The position numbers were made by a program, and so were the translations under genes. 64,000 nucleotides of DNA from Afifellaceae bacterium (lineage in GTDB: Bacteria; Pseudomonadota; Alphaproteobacteria; Rhizobiales; Afifellaceae), in contig JANQKG010000027.1 of assembly GCA_028281235.1 (NCBI GenBank), positions 1-64,000 of the forward strand, read 5' to 3'. The notes below the pieces were generated by a model. It made no database searches, was not told the DNA's origin, and saw only the letters and a program-made list of their open reading frames with translations. Shown here piece after piece: positions 27,664 through 38,069 of this stretch (position 1 is its first letter; every line of letters begins with the position of its first letter).

Positions 27664-28584
27664 TCAACCGTCGCGAACCGTCTCCAGCGCAGCGCTGAAG
27701 GCCGGGCTCGCCATCCGCGCACTGGCGCGTGCAAAGCTCCGCTCCGCGTAGTCGCGAAGACCCGGCACGCGTCTGTCCTGCGCCTCCCGCACCAGCGACC
27801 ACAATCCCGCCAGGACCTCGCAGACCGCCTTGGTGAGCATCATGCGCGCCGCCTCAGCCGCATTCGGCGCCCGCTCAAAGTAAGCGGCCAGCAGATCGTT
27901 ATCGGCGGTCTCCTCCAGGCCGGATTCGATGGAAAAGTAGGCAAGGTCCCACATGGGATCGTTCGTTGCGGAATATTCCCAGTCGATCAGCCAGACGCGC
28001 GCGCCGGTATCGATCAGGTTGGGGCCGGTCGGATCGCAATGACACGGGCGAAGCGGAGTGGGGCAGGTGTCGAGCGCGGCCCGGATCCTCTGCACTTGCA
28101 ACAGCGCTCCGCGATGCTCATCCGCCAGCGGCGCGTCGCTTCGCTCAAGCTCGGCCGCATAGACCTCCATCGTCTCGAAGGCTTGAAATCGGCCGCTGAA
28201 GGCCGCTCCGCTCGCATGCAGCCGGGCAAGGGCCACCGCCACCCGCTGCAACGCGCTTGGGTCGCCTTGAAGGTGCGCCGGCTTGACGAGCGCGCCCTCC
28301 ACGAAGCGCGTCAGCATGGTGCCGTCGGCGGCGAAATGGACGATCTCCGGCGTCAAGCCGGCAGCCGCGGCAGCGCGCGCATTCGTCTCCTCCACGCCCC
28401 GGTCGACGAGGGTGTCTGAGCCTTGGCCGGGGACACGCAGGCACAGCGCCTCGCCGTCCAGCTCCACCTTGAAGACGCGATTGGTCAATCCGCCGAGCCG
28501 TGTAAGCCGCGCGCGCTCAGCGCGTCCGGCATCGAAGCCGGGCAGCGCGGCAAGCCGCAATCGTGCGTCCTGCGCGTTGCTCAC
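27664..28584 (-). CDS. Choline/ethanolamine kinase-like phosphotransferase
   Basis: 306 residues of the APH/choline-kinase fold: GGLTNRVFKVELDGEALCLRVPG at the ATP-binding N-lobe, the Brenner-type catalytic loop CHCDPTGPNLI (His-x-Asp followed by Asn, about residues 187-197) and the metal motif LIDWEYSATNDPMWDLA (about 204-220). It resembles LicA/choline kinases, which phosphorylate choline or ethanolamine for lipid or surface decoration. Divergent from putA with 118 bp between. Confidence 0.82.
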   Translation of the reverse strand: MSNAQDARLRLAALPGFDAGRAERARLTRLGGLTNRVFKVELDGEALCLRVPGQGSDTLVDRGVEETNARAAAAAGLTPEIVHFAADGTMLTRFVEGALVKPAHLQGDPSALQRVAVALARLHASGAAFSGRFQAFETMEVYAAELERSDAPLADEHRGALLQVQRIRAALDTCPTPLRPCHCDPTGPNLIDTGARVWLIDWEYSATNDPMWDLAYFSIESGLEETADNDLLAAYFERAPNAAEAARMMLTKAVCEVLAGLWSLVREAQDRRVPGLRDYAERSFARASARMASPAFSAALETVRDG

Positions 28585-28702
28585 TGCGTGGTTCTTAAGC
28601 GTGCTTCAAGCATGGGCCGACGCCCCGATAACGGACAATGTGATTGTGCCCTAGCACGTTCCCGCAACGAGGTTAGGCCCTGTTCGATACGCATGACAGA
28701 TT

Positions 28703-31700
28703 ATGCCGCGTCCGGCAGCACCGCCTATCCGTCTCCTCTCGCGCCGCGTCGCGCTTCAGGGTAATCTCGCTCGCGCCATGACCATCGCCGCGGAACACAA
28801 AGCCTCCGCCGAAAAGCACAAGAACGGCGTCGCCCTTCGTCCGTTCGCCGCCGATTACGCCCCACCCGACGAAACGCTGATCCCGGAGCTGATCGCTGAG
28901 ACGGCACACGACCAGGCGGTCGGGGCGCGCATCGCCGCGCGTGCCCGCCGCTACATCCAGGCCATCCGCGATGCACGCGGCGGCATCGGCGGGCTTGAAG
29001 ACTTCATGCACGAATACACGCTCTCCACCCGCGAGGGCTTGGCGCTGATGTCGCTCGCTGAGGCCCTTCTCAGGGTGCCGGACGCGGCGACGCAGGATCG
29101 GTTGATTGAGGACAAGCTCGGCGCCGGCGACTGGGAGCACGCCGATGCGCGCGACAGCGAAAGCTGGCTCGTCTCCGCCACGACCTGGGCGCTCGGCCTG
29201 ACGGTGCGGCTCGTCCATCCGAGCGAGACGCCGGAGGGCATCATCGCCCGCATCACGCAGCGGCTGGGCACGCCGACCGTGCGCACGGCGGCGCGCCAGG
29301 CCATGCGCCTGCTGGGGCACCAATTCGTGCTCGGCGAGACGATCGAGGACGCGCTGAAGCGCGCCGCCGACGCGCGCCGCAAGACCTATCGCCATTCCTT
29401 CGACATGCTGGGGGAGGGCGCCCGCACCGGGCCCGACGCGGAGCGCTACTTCAACGCCTATGCCGATGCGATCGAGGTGATCGGCCAAAGCGCATCGGGT
29501 GCTCTTCCGGCGCGCTCCGGCATTTCCGTGAAGCTCTCCGCGCTTCATCCGCGCTATCAGGCGCGGCAGCGCGACCGCGTGCTGAAGGAGCTGACGCCGC
29601 GCCTCATCGCGCTCTGCCAGGCCGCCAAGGAACACAACCTCAATCTGACCGTGGATGCCGAAGAAGCCGACCGACTTGAGCTGTCGTTGGATGTCTTCGC
29701 CAAACTCGTGACCGAGCCGAGCCTTGCCGGCTGGGATGGCCTGGGCCTGGCCGTGCAATCCTATCTGAAGCGCGCCCCGCAGGTGATCGATTGGCTCGCC
29801 GAAGCGTCGGCGGCCGCCAATCGGCGGCTGATGGTGCGCCTCGTCAAGGGCGCCTATTGGGACACGGAGATCAAGCAGGCGCAGGAGAGCGGCGTAGACG
29901 ATTTCCCCGTGTTCACGCGCAAGCCCGCCACCGATCTCTGCTATCTCGCCTGCGCCAAGCGCCTCATCGCAGCGCGCCCGCTTCTCTATCCGCAATTCGC
30001 TACGCACAATGCGCTGACTGCCTCCGCCATCATCGAGATGGCCGGTGACACGGATTTCGAGTTTCAACGCCTGCACGGCATGAGCGAGGCGCTTTATGCC
30101 GAGGTGCATGAGCGTGAGAACTTCGACTGCCGCATCTACGCGCCGGTCGGCAGCCACAAGGAGCTTCTTGCCTATCTGGTGCGGCGCTTGTTGGAGAACG
30201 GCGCCAATTCCTCCTTCGTCAACGCCGTCAACGATCCCGACGAGCCGATAGCGCATCTTCTGGAGCCGCCCGAAGCGGGCTTCGCCGGCGGCGGCGCGGC
30301 GCGCCATCCCAAAATCGCGATGCCGTCGCAGCTTTTCGGCACGCGCCGCAATTCGCGCGGCATCGAGTTCGGCAGCCGCGCGGACTTGGACACGCTGGAG
30401 ACGGGCATGGCGGAATTCGCCTTGCCGATGGCCGATGCCGCCCCGCTGATCGACGGCCGGCCGCGCGAGGGATGGCGGCATGCAAAGCACGCGCCCGCCG
30501 ATCCGAATGTGGTGGTGGGCACTGTCGCGGAAGCCGACGTTGCGATGGTCGAGCAGGCAGTGGGCGCCGCCTGCAGCGGCTTCTGGTCCTGGAGCGAGAC
30601 GCCGGCGGCAGACCGCGCCGCAGCGCTTGAGCAAGCCGCCGACCTGTTGGAGGCGCGCCGCGACCGTTACATGGCGCTGCTGGCCCATGAGGCCGGCAAG
30701 ACGGTGGATGACGGGATCGCGGAGATCCGCGAAGCGGTTGATTTCCTCCGCTACTACGCCGCGGAATCTAGGCATCTTTTCGGAACCGAAACGATCCTGC
30801 CAGGGCCGACCGGCGAAGAGAATCGCTACCGCCTGCGCGGCCGCGGCGCGTTCGTCTGCATCTCCCCGTGGAACTTTCCCCTGGCCATCTTCACCGGCCA
30901 GATCGCCGCCGCGTTGGCCGCCGGCAACAGCGTGATCGCCAAGCCGGCCGAGCAGACGCCGCTGATCGCCCACGAGATGGTGCGGCTTCTGCATGAGGCC
31001 GGCGTGCCCACGACCGCACTCCACCTGATGACCGGCGACGGCGCAGTTGGCGCGGCCCTTGTGGCCGACCCGCGCATCGCCGGCGTCGCGTTCACCGGCT
31101 CCACCGAGGTCGGCCGTCTCATCAACCGCGCGCTCGCGGCTAAGGATGGGCCGATCGTGCCGCTGATTGCGGAGACCGGCGGCATCAACGCCATGATCGC
31201 CGACGCCACGGCGCTGCCGGAGCAGGTCACCGACGATGTGATCACCTCCGCCTTCCGTTCCGCCGGTCAGCGTTGCTCGGCCGCGCGCATCCTGTTCGTG
31301 CAGGATGACGTCGCCGACGCAATGATCGCCATGATTGCCGGCGCCGCCGCCGAGCTTCGCCTTGGCGACCCGGCCGATCCCGCCACCGATGTCGGGCCGG
31401 TCATCGACGCTGCTGCCAAAGCGGACCTTGAGGCGCATATTGAGACCATGCGGCGCGATCAGACCATACGCTTTGCAGGTGAGGCACCGAAGCACGGCTC
31501 CTTCGTCGCGCCGCATATCGTCGAATTGGACAGCGCCGACGCCTTGGACCGCGAGGTGTTCGGCCCGATCCTGCACATCGTGCGCTGGCCGGCTGGCCAC
31601 ATCGACGACGTGATCGACTGGATCAGAAGGAGCGGTTTCGGCCTGACCTTCGGCATTCACACCCGCGTCGGCGGCCGGGCGGAGCGCGTAGCGCGCGCCT

Positions 31701-31921
31701 TGCAGGTCGGCAATGTCTACGTGAACCGCAACACCATCGGCGCCATCGTCGGCTCGCAGCCATTTGGCGGCATGGGGCTCTCCGGCACCGGCCCAAAAGC
31801 GGGCGGGCCCAACTATCTCCAGCGCTTTGCGCTTGAGCAGGTGGTCTCCACAGACACGACTGCAGCCGGCGGCAATGCCAGCCTGGTGACGATGGAGGAT
31901 GAAGGAGATGTGGCCGGATAA
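28703..31921 (+). CDS. putA: Bifunctional proline dehydrogenase / glutamate-semialdehyde dehydrogenase
   Basis: 1072 residues from ATG 28703; ATG 28778 (MTIAAEHK) would give 1047. FAD proline dehydrogenase barrel about residues 160-480 (SGISVKLSALHPRY, RLVKGAYWDTEIK, FATHNA). Aldehyde dehydrogenase about 560-1040: CISPWNFPLAIFTG, FTGSTEVG, catalytic Cys in SAGQRCSAARI (about 858). It converts proline to glutamate, channelling the intermediate. It lacks an obvious ribbon-helix-helix N-terminal domain, so it is not a self-repressing PutA. Glutamate can pass to the dehydrogenase at 8959. Confidence 0.93.
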   Translation: MPRPAAPPIRLLSRRVALQGNLARAMTIAAEHKASAEKHKNGVALRPFAADYAPPDETLIPELIAETAHDQAVGARIAARARRYIQAIRDARGGIGGLEDFMHEYTLSTREGLALMSLAEALLRVPDAATQDRLIEDKLGAGDWEHADARDSESWLVSATTWALGLTVRLVHPSETPEGIIARITQRLGTPTVRTAARQAMRLLGHQFVLGETIEDALKRAADARRKTYRHSFDMLGEGARTGPDAERYFNAYADAIEVIGQSASGALPARSGISVKLSALHPRYQARQRDRVLKELTPRLIALCQAAKEHNLNLTVDAEEADRLELSLDVFAKLVTEPSLAGWDGLGLAVQSYLKRAPQVIDWLAEASAAANRRLMVRLVKGAYWDTEIKQAQESGVDDFPVFTRKPATDLCYLACAKRLIAARPLLYPQFATHNALTASAIIEMAGDTDFEFQRLHGMSEALYAEVHERENFDCRIYAPVGSHKELLAYLVRRLLENGANSSFVNAVNDPDEPIAHLLEPPEAGFAGGGAARHPKIAMPSQLFGTRRNSRGIEFGSRADLDTLETGMAEFALPMADAAPLIDGRPREGWRHAKHAPADPNVVVGTVAEADVAMVEQAVGAACSGFWSWSETPAADRAAALEQAADLLEARRDRYMALLAHEAGKTVDDGIAEIREAVDFLRYYAAESRHLFGTETILPGPTGEENRYRLRGRGAFVCISPWNFPLAIFTGQIAAALAAGNSVIAKPAEQTPLIAHEMVRLLHEAGVPTTALHLMTGDGAVGAALVADPRIAGVAFTGSTEVGRLINRALAAKDGPIVPLIAETGGINAMIADATALPEQVTDDVITSAFRSAGQRCSAARILFVQDDVADAMIAMIAGAAAELRLGDPADPATDVGPVIDAAAKADLEAHIETMRRDQTIRFAGEAPKHGSFVAPHIVELDSADALDREVFGPILHIVRWPAGHIDDVIDWIRRSGFGLTFGIHTRVGGRAERVARALQVGNVYVNRNTIGAIVGSQPFGGMGLSGTGPKAGGPNYLQRFALEQVVSTDTTAAGGNASLVTMEDEGDVAG

Positions 31922-31988
31922 GGGTTCCGCCGCACGGCCTGCTCAACACCGGCCGGCGCGTCATGATGGAGTCCACGCAACCGGCGTC

Positions 31989-32951
31989 TTAGGACAAGAA
32001 GACATCCTTGAACTTCTGCATCACGCGGCCCGGCGCATATTGCTCCGTCACTACATCCCATGACGCGAACGGGTCGGGCTTGAATTCGCTCAATATGCGG
32101 ACAAGCTCACGCCGGCTCGAATAGGGGATCGCCGATCGCCCCAAAATATCCAGATGGGCAAGGTCCCGTCCGGACGAGGCGGTGATCACCGGCTTGCCGT
32201 GTGCGCTGAACTCCGCGCAAGCGAGTCCGAACGTTTCGCCGACGCGCCGTGCATGAATCATCGCGTCGCAACTGTTTATGAAGCGCGACCGCAGCGCTGG
32301 GTCGGTCGTTACGGGAACGAAATGGATGTTGTGTGGCATGGCACGAAAGCGCGGGGGGCGAAACTCCGTGTTCAAGAAGATGAAATGTGTGTCGGGGCGG
32401 CGCCGTGCGACCTGCAGCACAGCCTTGCGTGCCCAGTCGATATCGAATGTGGTGTATCCGCCGTGACGGCCGAAGACGATTGCATCGTCGGGTATGCCGA
32501 GTGTGTGGCGAAGGGACCCCTCATCGGCCGGCGGATGCACGATATAGGGAACCCACTGACCGGCACCGCCGGCCATCTTCCGCGCGAGCCACTCGCTGAT
32601 ATAGGCGTAGACATGGCCGTGCGGATCGTTATGCCCGAACACCACATGTACCCCGCAGCGGATGTCGCGCGTCAGCACGCCGTCATTCCGGCCGGATTTC
32701 GGTACGTAGCAAACGTCAACCCCTAGCGGGGCCAGCACGTCTTCTTCAAGACGGTCTGACGGTTTGTAGTGCACCACCTCGAACCGGTCGCGGAACCTCT
32801 TGAGTGCATTGGGCTCGCAGTCCTCCGGCGCCGTTGGCGTCACTACCAGCGACTGGTTGCCGAGCATCGTTTCGTTGTAATGAGCGTAGTCGTAGAGGGC
32901 GACTTCGGTGCCGCGCTCACTCACTTTGTCGGATCGAAACGCAACCTTCAT
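31989..32951 (-). CDS. Glycosyltransferase, GT-B (GT4-like)
   Basis: 320 residues. The C-terminal half shows a GT-B nucleotide-sugar domain: IVFGRHGGYTTFDI, the FIFLNTEF strand and RRVGETFGLACAEFSAHGKP, in which two Glu are seven residues apart (E-x7-E), typical of retaining GT4-type enzymes. The N-terminal half (MKVAFRSDKVSERGTEVALYDYAHY) is the acceptor domain. No signal peptide. Donor and acceptor unknown; polysaccharide genes occur 14 kb away. Single gene, start supported by the family-like N-terminus. Confidence 0.75.
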   Translation of the reverse strand: MKVAFRSDKVSERGTEVALYDYAHYNETMLGNQSLVVTPTAPEDCEPNALKRFRDRFEVVHYKPSDRLEEDVLAPLGVDVCYVPKSGRNDGVLTRDIRCGVHVVFGHNDPHGHVYAYISEWLARKMAGGAGQWVPYIVHPPADEGSLRHTLGIPDDAIVFGRHGGYTTFDIDWARKAVLQVARRRPDTHFIFLNTEFRPPRFRAMPHNIHFVPVTTDPALRSRFINSCDAMIHARRVGETFGLACAEFSAHGKPVITASSGRDLAHLDILGRSAIPYSSRRELVRILSEFKPDPFASWDVVTEQYAPGRVMQKFKDVFLS

Positions 32952-33051
32952 AAAAACCGTCCGCCGGCAAGACGTCGCTCGTCAGGGTGCGCCAACCGCC
33001 GGTAATCGGCGCCGCCTGCGGGGATCAATAGACAGCAGCGCGATGGCGGCG

Positions 33052-33510
33052 TCATCCCAAACCCAGGAACACGGCCGCTCCGCCGACGATGGCTACGGCC
33101 ACCTGCGCCACCGCCGCAACACCCTGCCAGATGAGCAACCGCCGCGTGCCGGCGAAGCGCCGGGCGATCGGTTGGCCGGCGCCGCCGGAGGGGGTGAGAC
33201 GCAGCGCCAGCAGCGCCGAATCGAAGGCCGCCACGTCGAGGCGGTCGGCTGTCGCATCGTCGGCCAGGCGCCTGAGAAGCGTCGCGTTGAGATTGACGCG
33301 CGACGCCAGATAGATCTCCACTAATCCGATCAGCGCGACCACGATGGCCGTCGGTACGGTCGCCTGCGAAGCCGGGAACACCGGGAGAAGCAGGACCGCG
33401 ATGGCAATGGCCGTCACCGCCAGCGACAGGCGGTTGACGATCTGCCCCTGATCGAGGAGATCGGCAGCCGCCGCCAGCATATAGGCGGCTCTTTGGTGTG
33501 CATTCGTCAT
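33052..33510 (-). CDS. Hypothetical membrane protein
   Basis: 152 residues from ATG 33510 (MTNAHQRAAYMLAAAADLL). Three hydrophobic segments near 26-43, 48-66 and 129-150 surround a polar, Ala/Leu/Arg-rich middle. The longer frame to 33669 overlaps the divergent FAH gene and is not credible. The arrangement, with an N-terminal helix and a membrane anchor pair, does not match a family I know. Divergent from the XylX-like gene. Confidence 0.6.
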   Translation of the reverse strand: MTNAHQRAAYMLAAAADLLDQGQIVNRLSLAVTAIAIAVLLLPVFPASQATVPTAIVVALIGLVEIYLASRVNLNATLLRRLADDATADRLDVAAFDSALLALRLTPSGGAGQPIARRFAGTRRLLIWQGVAAVAQVAVAIVGGAAVFLGLG

Positions 33511-33647
33511 GGTCCGCGAACAAGCCTCGCCTTGCGCCGCCCCGTCAAGCCCGGCCGCCACAGGCCGCGGCGACCTGGGCGTGCTTACCGACCGTGACAA
33601 GGTCTGATAGGTGAACGGACAAACGCAATTGTAAGAAGGAGGGGCAG

Positions 33648-34823
33648 ATGCGGCTTGCGGACAGGACATCCGACCCGCTGCCGAGCGACGCGGCCGCCGC
33701 GACCCTGGTCGGGCGCGTCTGGGACCCGCATGTCGACGGCCCCTGCGTGGTCTCCATACGCGGCGGTCGGCTTATCGACATATCGTCGGCCGCGCCGACC
33801 ATGCGTGACCTCTGCGAGGCCGACGATCCCGCAGCTTTTGCCCGCACGGGCGATGGCCGCGACATCGGGCCGCTCACCGATATTCTCGCCAACACGCCAC
33901 ACGAAAGCCGTGACCTCACCAGGCCGTGGCTGCTTGCGCCGATCGACCTGCAGGCCATCAAGGCGGCCGGCGTCACCTTCGTCGTCTCCATGCTTGAGCG
34001 CGTGATTGAGGAACAGGCGCGGGGCGACCCCAGCCGGGCCGAGGCCATCCGCACCGAGATCCGCGCCACGATCGGCGACGATTTTCGCGGCTTGCGGCCG
34101 GGCTCGGAGCAGGCGATGGCGCTCAAGGCGCTGCTCATTGAGAAGGGCATGTGGTCGCAATATCTGGAGGTCGGCATCGGCCCCGACGCGGAGGTCTTCA
34201 CCAAGGCGCAGCCCATGTCGGCGGTGGGCCACCTCGCTGAGGCCGGCGTGCACCCCAGATCGAGCTGGAGCAACCCGGAGCCGGAAGTGGCGGTCGTGGT
34301 GTCGAGCGCCGGCACGATCGTCGGGGCAACGCTCGGCAACGACGTGAACCTGCGCGATTTCGAAGGCCGCTCCGCGCTGCTTCTCTCCAAGGCCAAGGAC
34401 AACAATGCCAGCGCCGCGATCGGGCCCTTCATCCGCTTGTTCGATGCCGGCTTCACGCTTGACGATGTGCGGCGCGGCCAGCTCGCCCTGACGGTTGAGG
34501 GCGATGACGGCTTCCGCCTTGAAGGCGCCAGCGACATCGGGCAGATCAGCCGCGACCCGGAAGACCTGGTCGGCCAGACGATCGGGCCGAACCATCAATA
34601 TCCCGACGGGTTCGTGCTTTACCTCGGCACGATGTTTGCGCCGACGGACGATCGCGATCGCCCGGGCGAGGGCTTTACCCATAAGGTCGGCGACGTGGTG
34701 ACGATCGAATCGCCCAGGCTCGGACGGCTGGTGAACGTCGTGGTGGAATCCCCCGACGCGGAGCCCTGGACCTTCGGCACCGCGGCGCTCATGCGCAATC
34801 TGGCAAGGCGTGGACTGCTTTGA
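33648..34823 (+). CDS. FAH-family protein, XylX-like 2-keto-3-deoxyxylonate dehydratase
   Basis: 391 residues, the length of Caulobacter XylX-type members of the fumarylacetoacetate-hydrolase superfamily. Acidic metal-site region NPEPEVAVVVSSAGTIVGATLGNDVNLRDFEG (Glu-x-Glu followed by Asp, about residues 207-238) and the late GTMFAPTDDRD. XylX dehydrates 2-keto-3-deoxy-xylonate to 2-oxoglutarate semialdehyde. Together with the AraD1-like gene at 4667 this gives two FAH-fold candidates for the two pentonate stereoisomers. AAGGAGGGG precedes the ATG. Substrate not proven. Confidence 0.75.
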   Translation: MRLADRTSDPLPSDAAAATLVGRVWDPHVDGPCVVSIRGGRLIDISSAAPTMRDLCEADDPAAFARTGDGRDIGPLTDILANTPHESRDLTRPWLLAPIDLQAIKAAGVTFVVSMLERVIEEQARGDPSRAEAIRTEIRATIGDDFRGLRPGSEQAMALKALLIEKGMWSQYLEVGIGPDAEVFTKAQPMSAVGHLAEAGVHPRSSWSNPEPEVAVVVSSAGTIVGATLGNDVNLRDFEGRSALLLSKAKDNNASAAIGPFIRLFDAGFTLDDVRRGQLALTVEGDDGFRLEGASDIGQISRDPEDLVGQTIGPNHQYPDGFVLYLGTMFAPTDDRDRPGEGFTHKVGDVVTIESPRLGRLVNVVVESPDAEPWTFGTAALMRNLARRGLL

Positions 34824-34867
34824 GGGATGCTGGAGGTCGCAGTCAGCTCAGCGCGGCACGGCTTTTT

Positions 34868-35021
34868 ACCTCCCCCTTGCGGGGAGGTCGGATTTTCGGC
34901 GAACGACGTGAGCGACGAAAATCCGGGTGGGGGTATTGAGCCGCTGGCGACATACGCTCACCCCCACCCGAACCCAACGGCGCTGCGCTTGTCGGCCTCG
35001 ACCTCCCCGCAAGGGGGAGGT
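34868..35021. repeat. Composite palindromic intergenic repeat
   Basis: A 23-bp arm at 34868-34890 (itself a CCTCCCC/GGGGAGG hairpin) is the exact reverse complement of 34999-35021. Nested inside are GATTTTCG/CGAAAATC and CGGGTGGGGGT/ACCCCCACCCG inverted repeats. It fills the gap between the XylX-like gene and psuG; this kind of element is scattered through Hyphomicrobiales genomes. Confidence 0.8.
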
Positions 35022-35100
35022 GGGGGTCAGAGTTATCCGCCCACGCTGACACACGCCTCCAGAGCTTGACCCCGCGCCGCGCGCGGTCGAAAGCAGCACC

Positions 35101-36027
<927 letters not shown>

Positions 36028-36044
36028 AGCGGCCGGCGCAAGGC

Positions 36045-36932
36045 ATGCCTCGCATTCTGGTGATCGGCGACGTGACGACCGACATCGTCGTCAAGCCCGT
36101 GGGACCGATCGCCGTAGGCGCCGACACGCCCGCCACGATCCGTGCGCTGCCCGGCGGCTCCGGTGCCAATCAGGCGGCGTGGCTGGCCGAAGCCGGGATT
36201 GATGTGCGCTTCGCCGGGCGTGTTGGAGCAGCGGATCACACGGCGCAGATGGCGGTTTTTGCCGATCATGGGATCGATGCGCGCCTTGCCTCCGATGCGA
36301 CGCTGCCCACCGGTCAATTGGCGACGCTCGTCGCCGCCGACGGCGAGCGGAGTTTTCTCACCGATCGCGGCGCCAACGAAACCCTCTGCCGCGCCGACCT
36401 GCCCGACGCGCTGCTTGATGGCGTCGACCTTCTCAGCGTGTCCGGATACGCACTCTTCAAGGACCGACCCCGGGCGGCTGTGCTGTCGCTGATGGAGAAC
36501 GCCAAAGATCGGGGCATCGCTGTCGCGGTCGATCCCGCGTCGCACTCCTTCTTGCGCGATGCGGAGCCTGAGGCCTTCATCGAATGGACCGCCGGTGTGG
36601 ACTTCTGCTTTCCCAATGATGAGGAAGCCGCCGTGCTGACGGGCACGGAGTCGCCCGAGGCGCAGCTCGGTATCCTGGCGCGGTATTACGGAATGGTCGT
36701 CATCAAGCGCGGCGCCGCCGGCGCAATGGCGCTTGATACGAAGAGCGGCGATCGTGCAGAAGCCGCGGCGCTTGCTGCCGACGTGGTCGATACGACCGGC
36801 GCCGGCGATGCCTTCGTCGCTGGCTTTCTCGCCGCTCACCTGGCGGGGGAGGGGCTGCAGGCAGCCATCGACGCAGGAATCGCCTTTGGCGCGCGCGCCG
36901 TCACACGACTGGGCGGACGGCCGGGCCGCTAG
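36045..36932 (+). CDS. psuK: PfkB-family kinase, pseudouridine kinase
   Basis: 295 residues of the ribokinase/PfkB fold: PGGSGANQAAWLAEAG near residues 34-49 and the C-terminal anion hole DTTGAGDAFVAGFLA with the catalytic Asp (about residue 250). By position after psuG it should phosphorylate pseudouridine; family alone would allow ribose or another nucleoside. Start fixed at ATG 36045, since the earlier frame overlaps psuG. Its end overlaps the convergent oxidoreductase gene by 32 bp. Confidence 0.88.
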   Translation: MPRILVIGDVTTDIVVKPVGPIAVGADTPATIRALPGGSGANQAAWLAEAGIDVRFAGRVGAADHTAQMAVFADHGIDARLASDATLPTGQLATLVAADGERSFLTDRGANETLCRADLPDALLDGVDLLSVSGYALFKDRPRAAVLSLMENAKDRGIAVAVDPASHSFLRDAEPEAFIEWTAGVDFCFPNDEEAAVLTGTESPEAQLGILARYYGMVVIKRGAAGAMALDTKSGDRAEAAALAADVVDTTGAGDAFVAGFLAAHLAGEGLQAAIDAGIAFGARAVTRLGGRPGR

Positions 36933-37935
36933 CCGCGGCTTCATAAGCCGCCTCGCACACCGCATAGGTCTTCAGATTATCGCGGCCCGATGTGGCGGCT
37001 TCGCGTCCCTCCTGTGCGCAAGCGAGCATGTGCGCGCAGGTCTGGAAGACGCTCTCCTCCACCATGTGCCAGGGCGGCTCGGCCCAGGCGAGCATCGGAA
37101 TGTCGAACTCGCTGGCAACCACTTTTTCGCCTTGCGTCAGCTCCATCCGATAGCCCGGCTTGGTGACGAGGGCGCCGCGCGGCCCTTCGATTTCCAGGAG
37201 CGTTTCGGGGAAGGGATCGGGCAGCGTCTTCGACTCGTAGGTCGCTTCGACCAATGACACGGCGCCGGAGGTGTGGCGGAGCATCATGGTGGCGGTGTCT
37301 TCCGCCTTGACCTTGGGATTGCGTCTTTGCGTCTCGCACGAGACATGTGCGACCTCGCCGAGCAGGAACCGCGCGACATCGACCACGTGAACCCCAAGGT
37401 CGAGAATGACGAAGCGCTCCTCGTCGTAGAAATAGGGCTGGCCGGAATAGACGTCGTAATGCGTGCGAAAGCTGATGCGCGCCCAGGACGGCGTGCCGAT
37501 CGCATCGGAATCCAACAGCGCCTTCACGCGCCTGAGAGGCGCCTGGAAACGGAAATTCTCATGGACGGCGAGAAAGAGCCCGGCCTCGTCGGCAGCAGCC
37601 ACCATGGCGGCGCAATCGGCAAATGTCGGCGCGAAAGGTTTTTGCACGATCACCGGCACGTCGTGGCGGAACGCCAGTTCCGCCAGCGCGCGATGCGTGT
37701 CCATCCGCGTCACGATATCGACGAGGCCGAGCGCCTGCTCACGGAACATCGTTTCCGCATCGGTGTAGGTATGCGGCACGCCGAAGGTCTCCGCCGCGGC
37801 CTGCGCCTTGGCGGGGTCGCTATCGCACACCGCGATCAGGTCCGCACCCTGGGGCGCCAGGTCTCGCCAGGAATTGAGATGGTTGCCGGAGAAGAAGCCG
37901 CAACCGATCACACCAATCGCAACGCGCTCCGCCAT
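36901..37935 (-). CDS. Gfo/Idh/MocA oxidoreductase
   Basis: 344 residues from ATG 37935, preceded by GAGGGG. Rossmann motif IGVIGCGFFSGNHL, the modified Lys-Pro motif VIVQKPFAPT (QKP instead of EKP) and the C-terminal ILDLGVHVVDVARFLLG with Asp and His. An NAD(P)-dependent sugar or inositol-type oxidoreductase; substrate unknown. Convergent with psuK and divergent from a HAD hydrolase. Confidence 0.82.
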   Translation of the reverse strand: MAERVAIGVIGCGFFSGNHLNSWRDLAPQGADLIAVCDSDPAKAQAAAETFGVPHTYTDAETMFREQALGLVDIVTRMDTHRALAELAFRHDVPVIVQKPFAPTFADCAAMVAAADEAGLFLAVHENFRFQAPLRRVKALLDSDAIGTPSWARISFRTHYDVYSGQPYFYDEERFVILDLGVHVVDVARFLLGEVAHVSCETQRRNPKVKAEDTATMMLRHTSGAVSLVEATYESKTLPDPFPETLLEIEGPRGALVTKPGYRMELTQGEKVVASEFDIPMLAWAEPPWHMVEESVFQTCAHMLACAQEGREAATSGRDNLKTYAVCEAAYEAAASGPAVRPVV

Positions 37936-38069
37936 GCGTTCGCCCCTCACGGTACAGCCTTGTCGTATCATAAGGGCCGGCGGCTTTGCGCGCTCCTGCG
38001 ATCACCGCTTTTCAGCACCGTGCCGCTGGTTTATGTGGCGGTCGACGGCAATTGCCGAAATGGCCGGAC

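Noticed and set aside
28673..31660. 995-codon open frame antisense to putA
   Set aside because: It mirrors a well-supported PutA; long antisense frames are expected in GC-rich DNA, and its translation is low-complexity Arg/Gly/Ala/His-rich without motifs.
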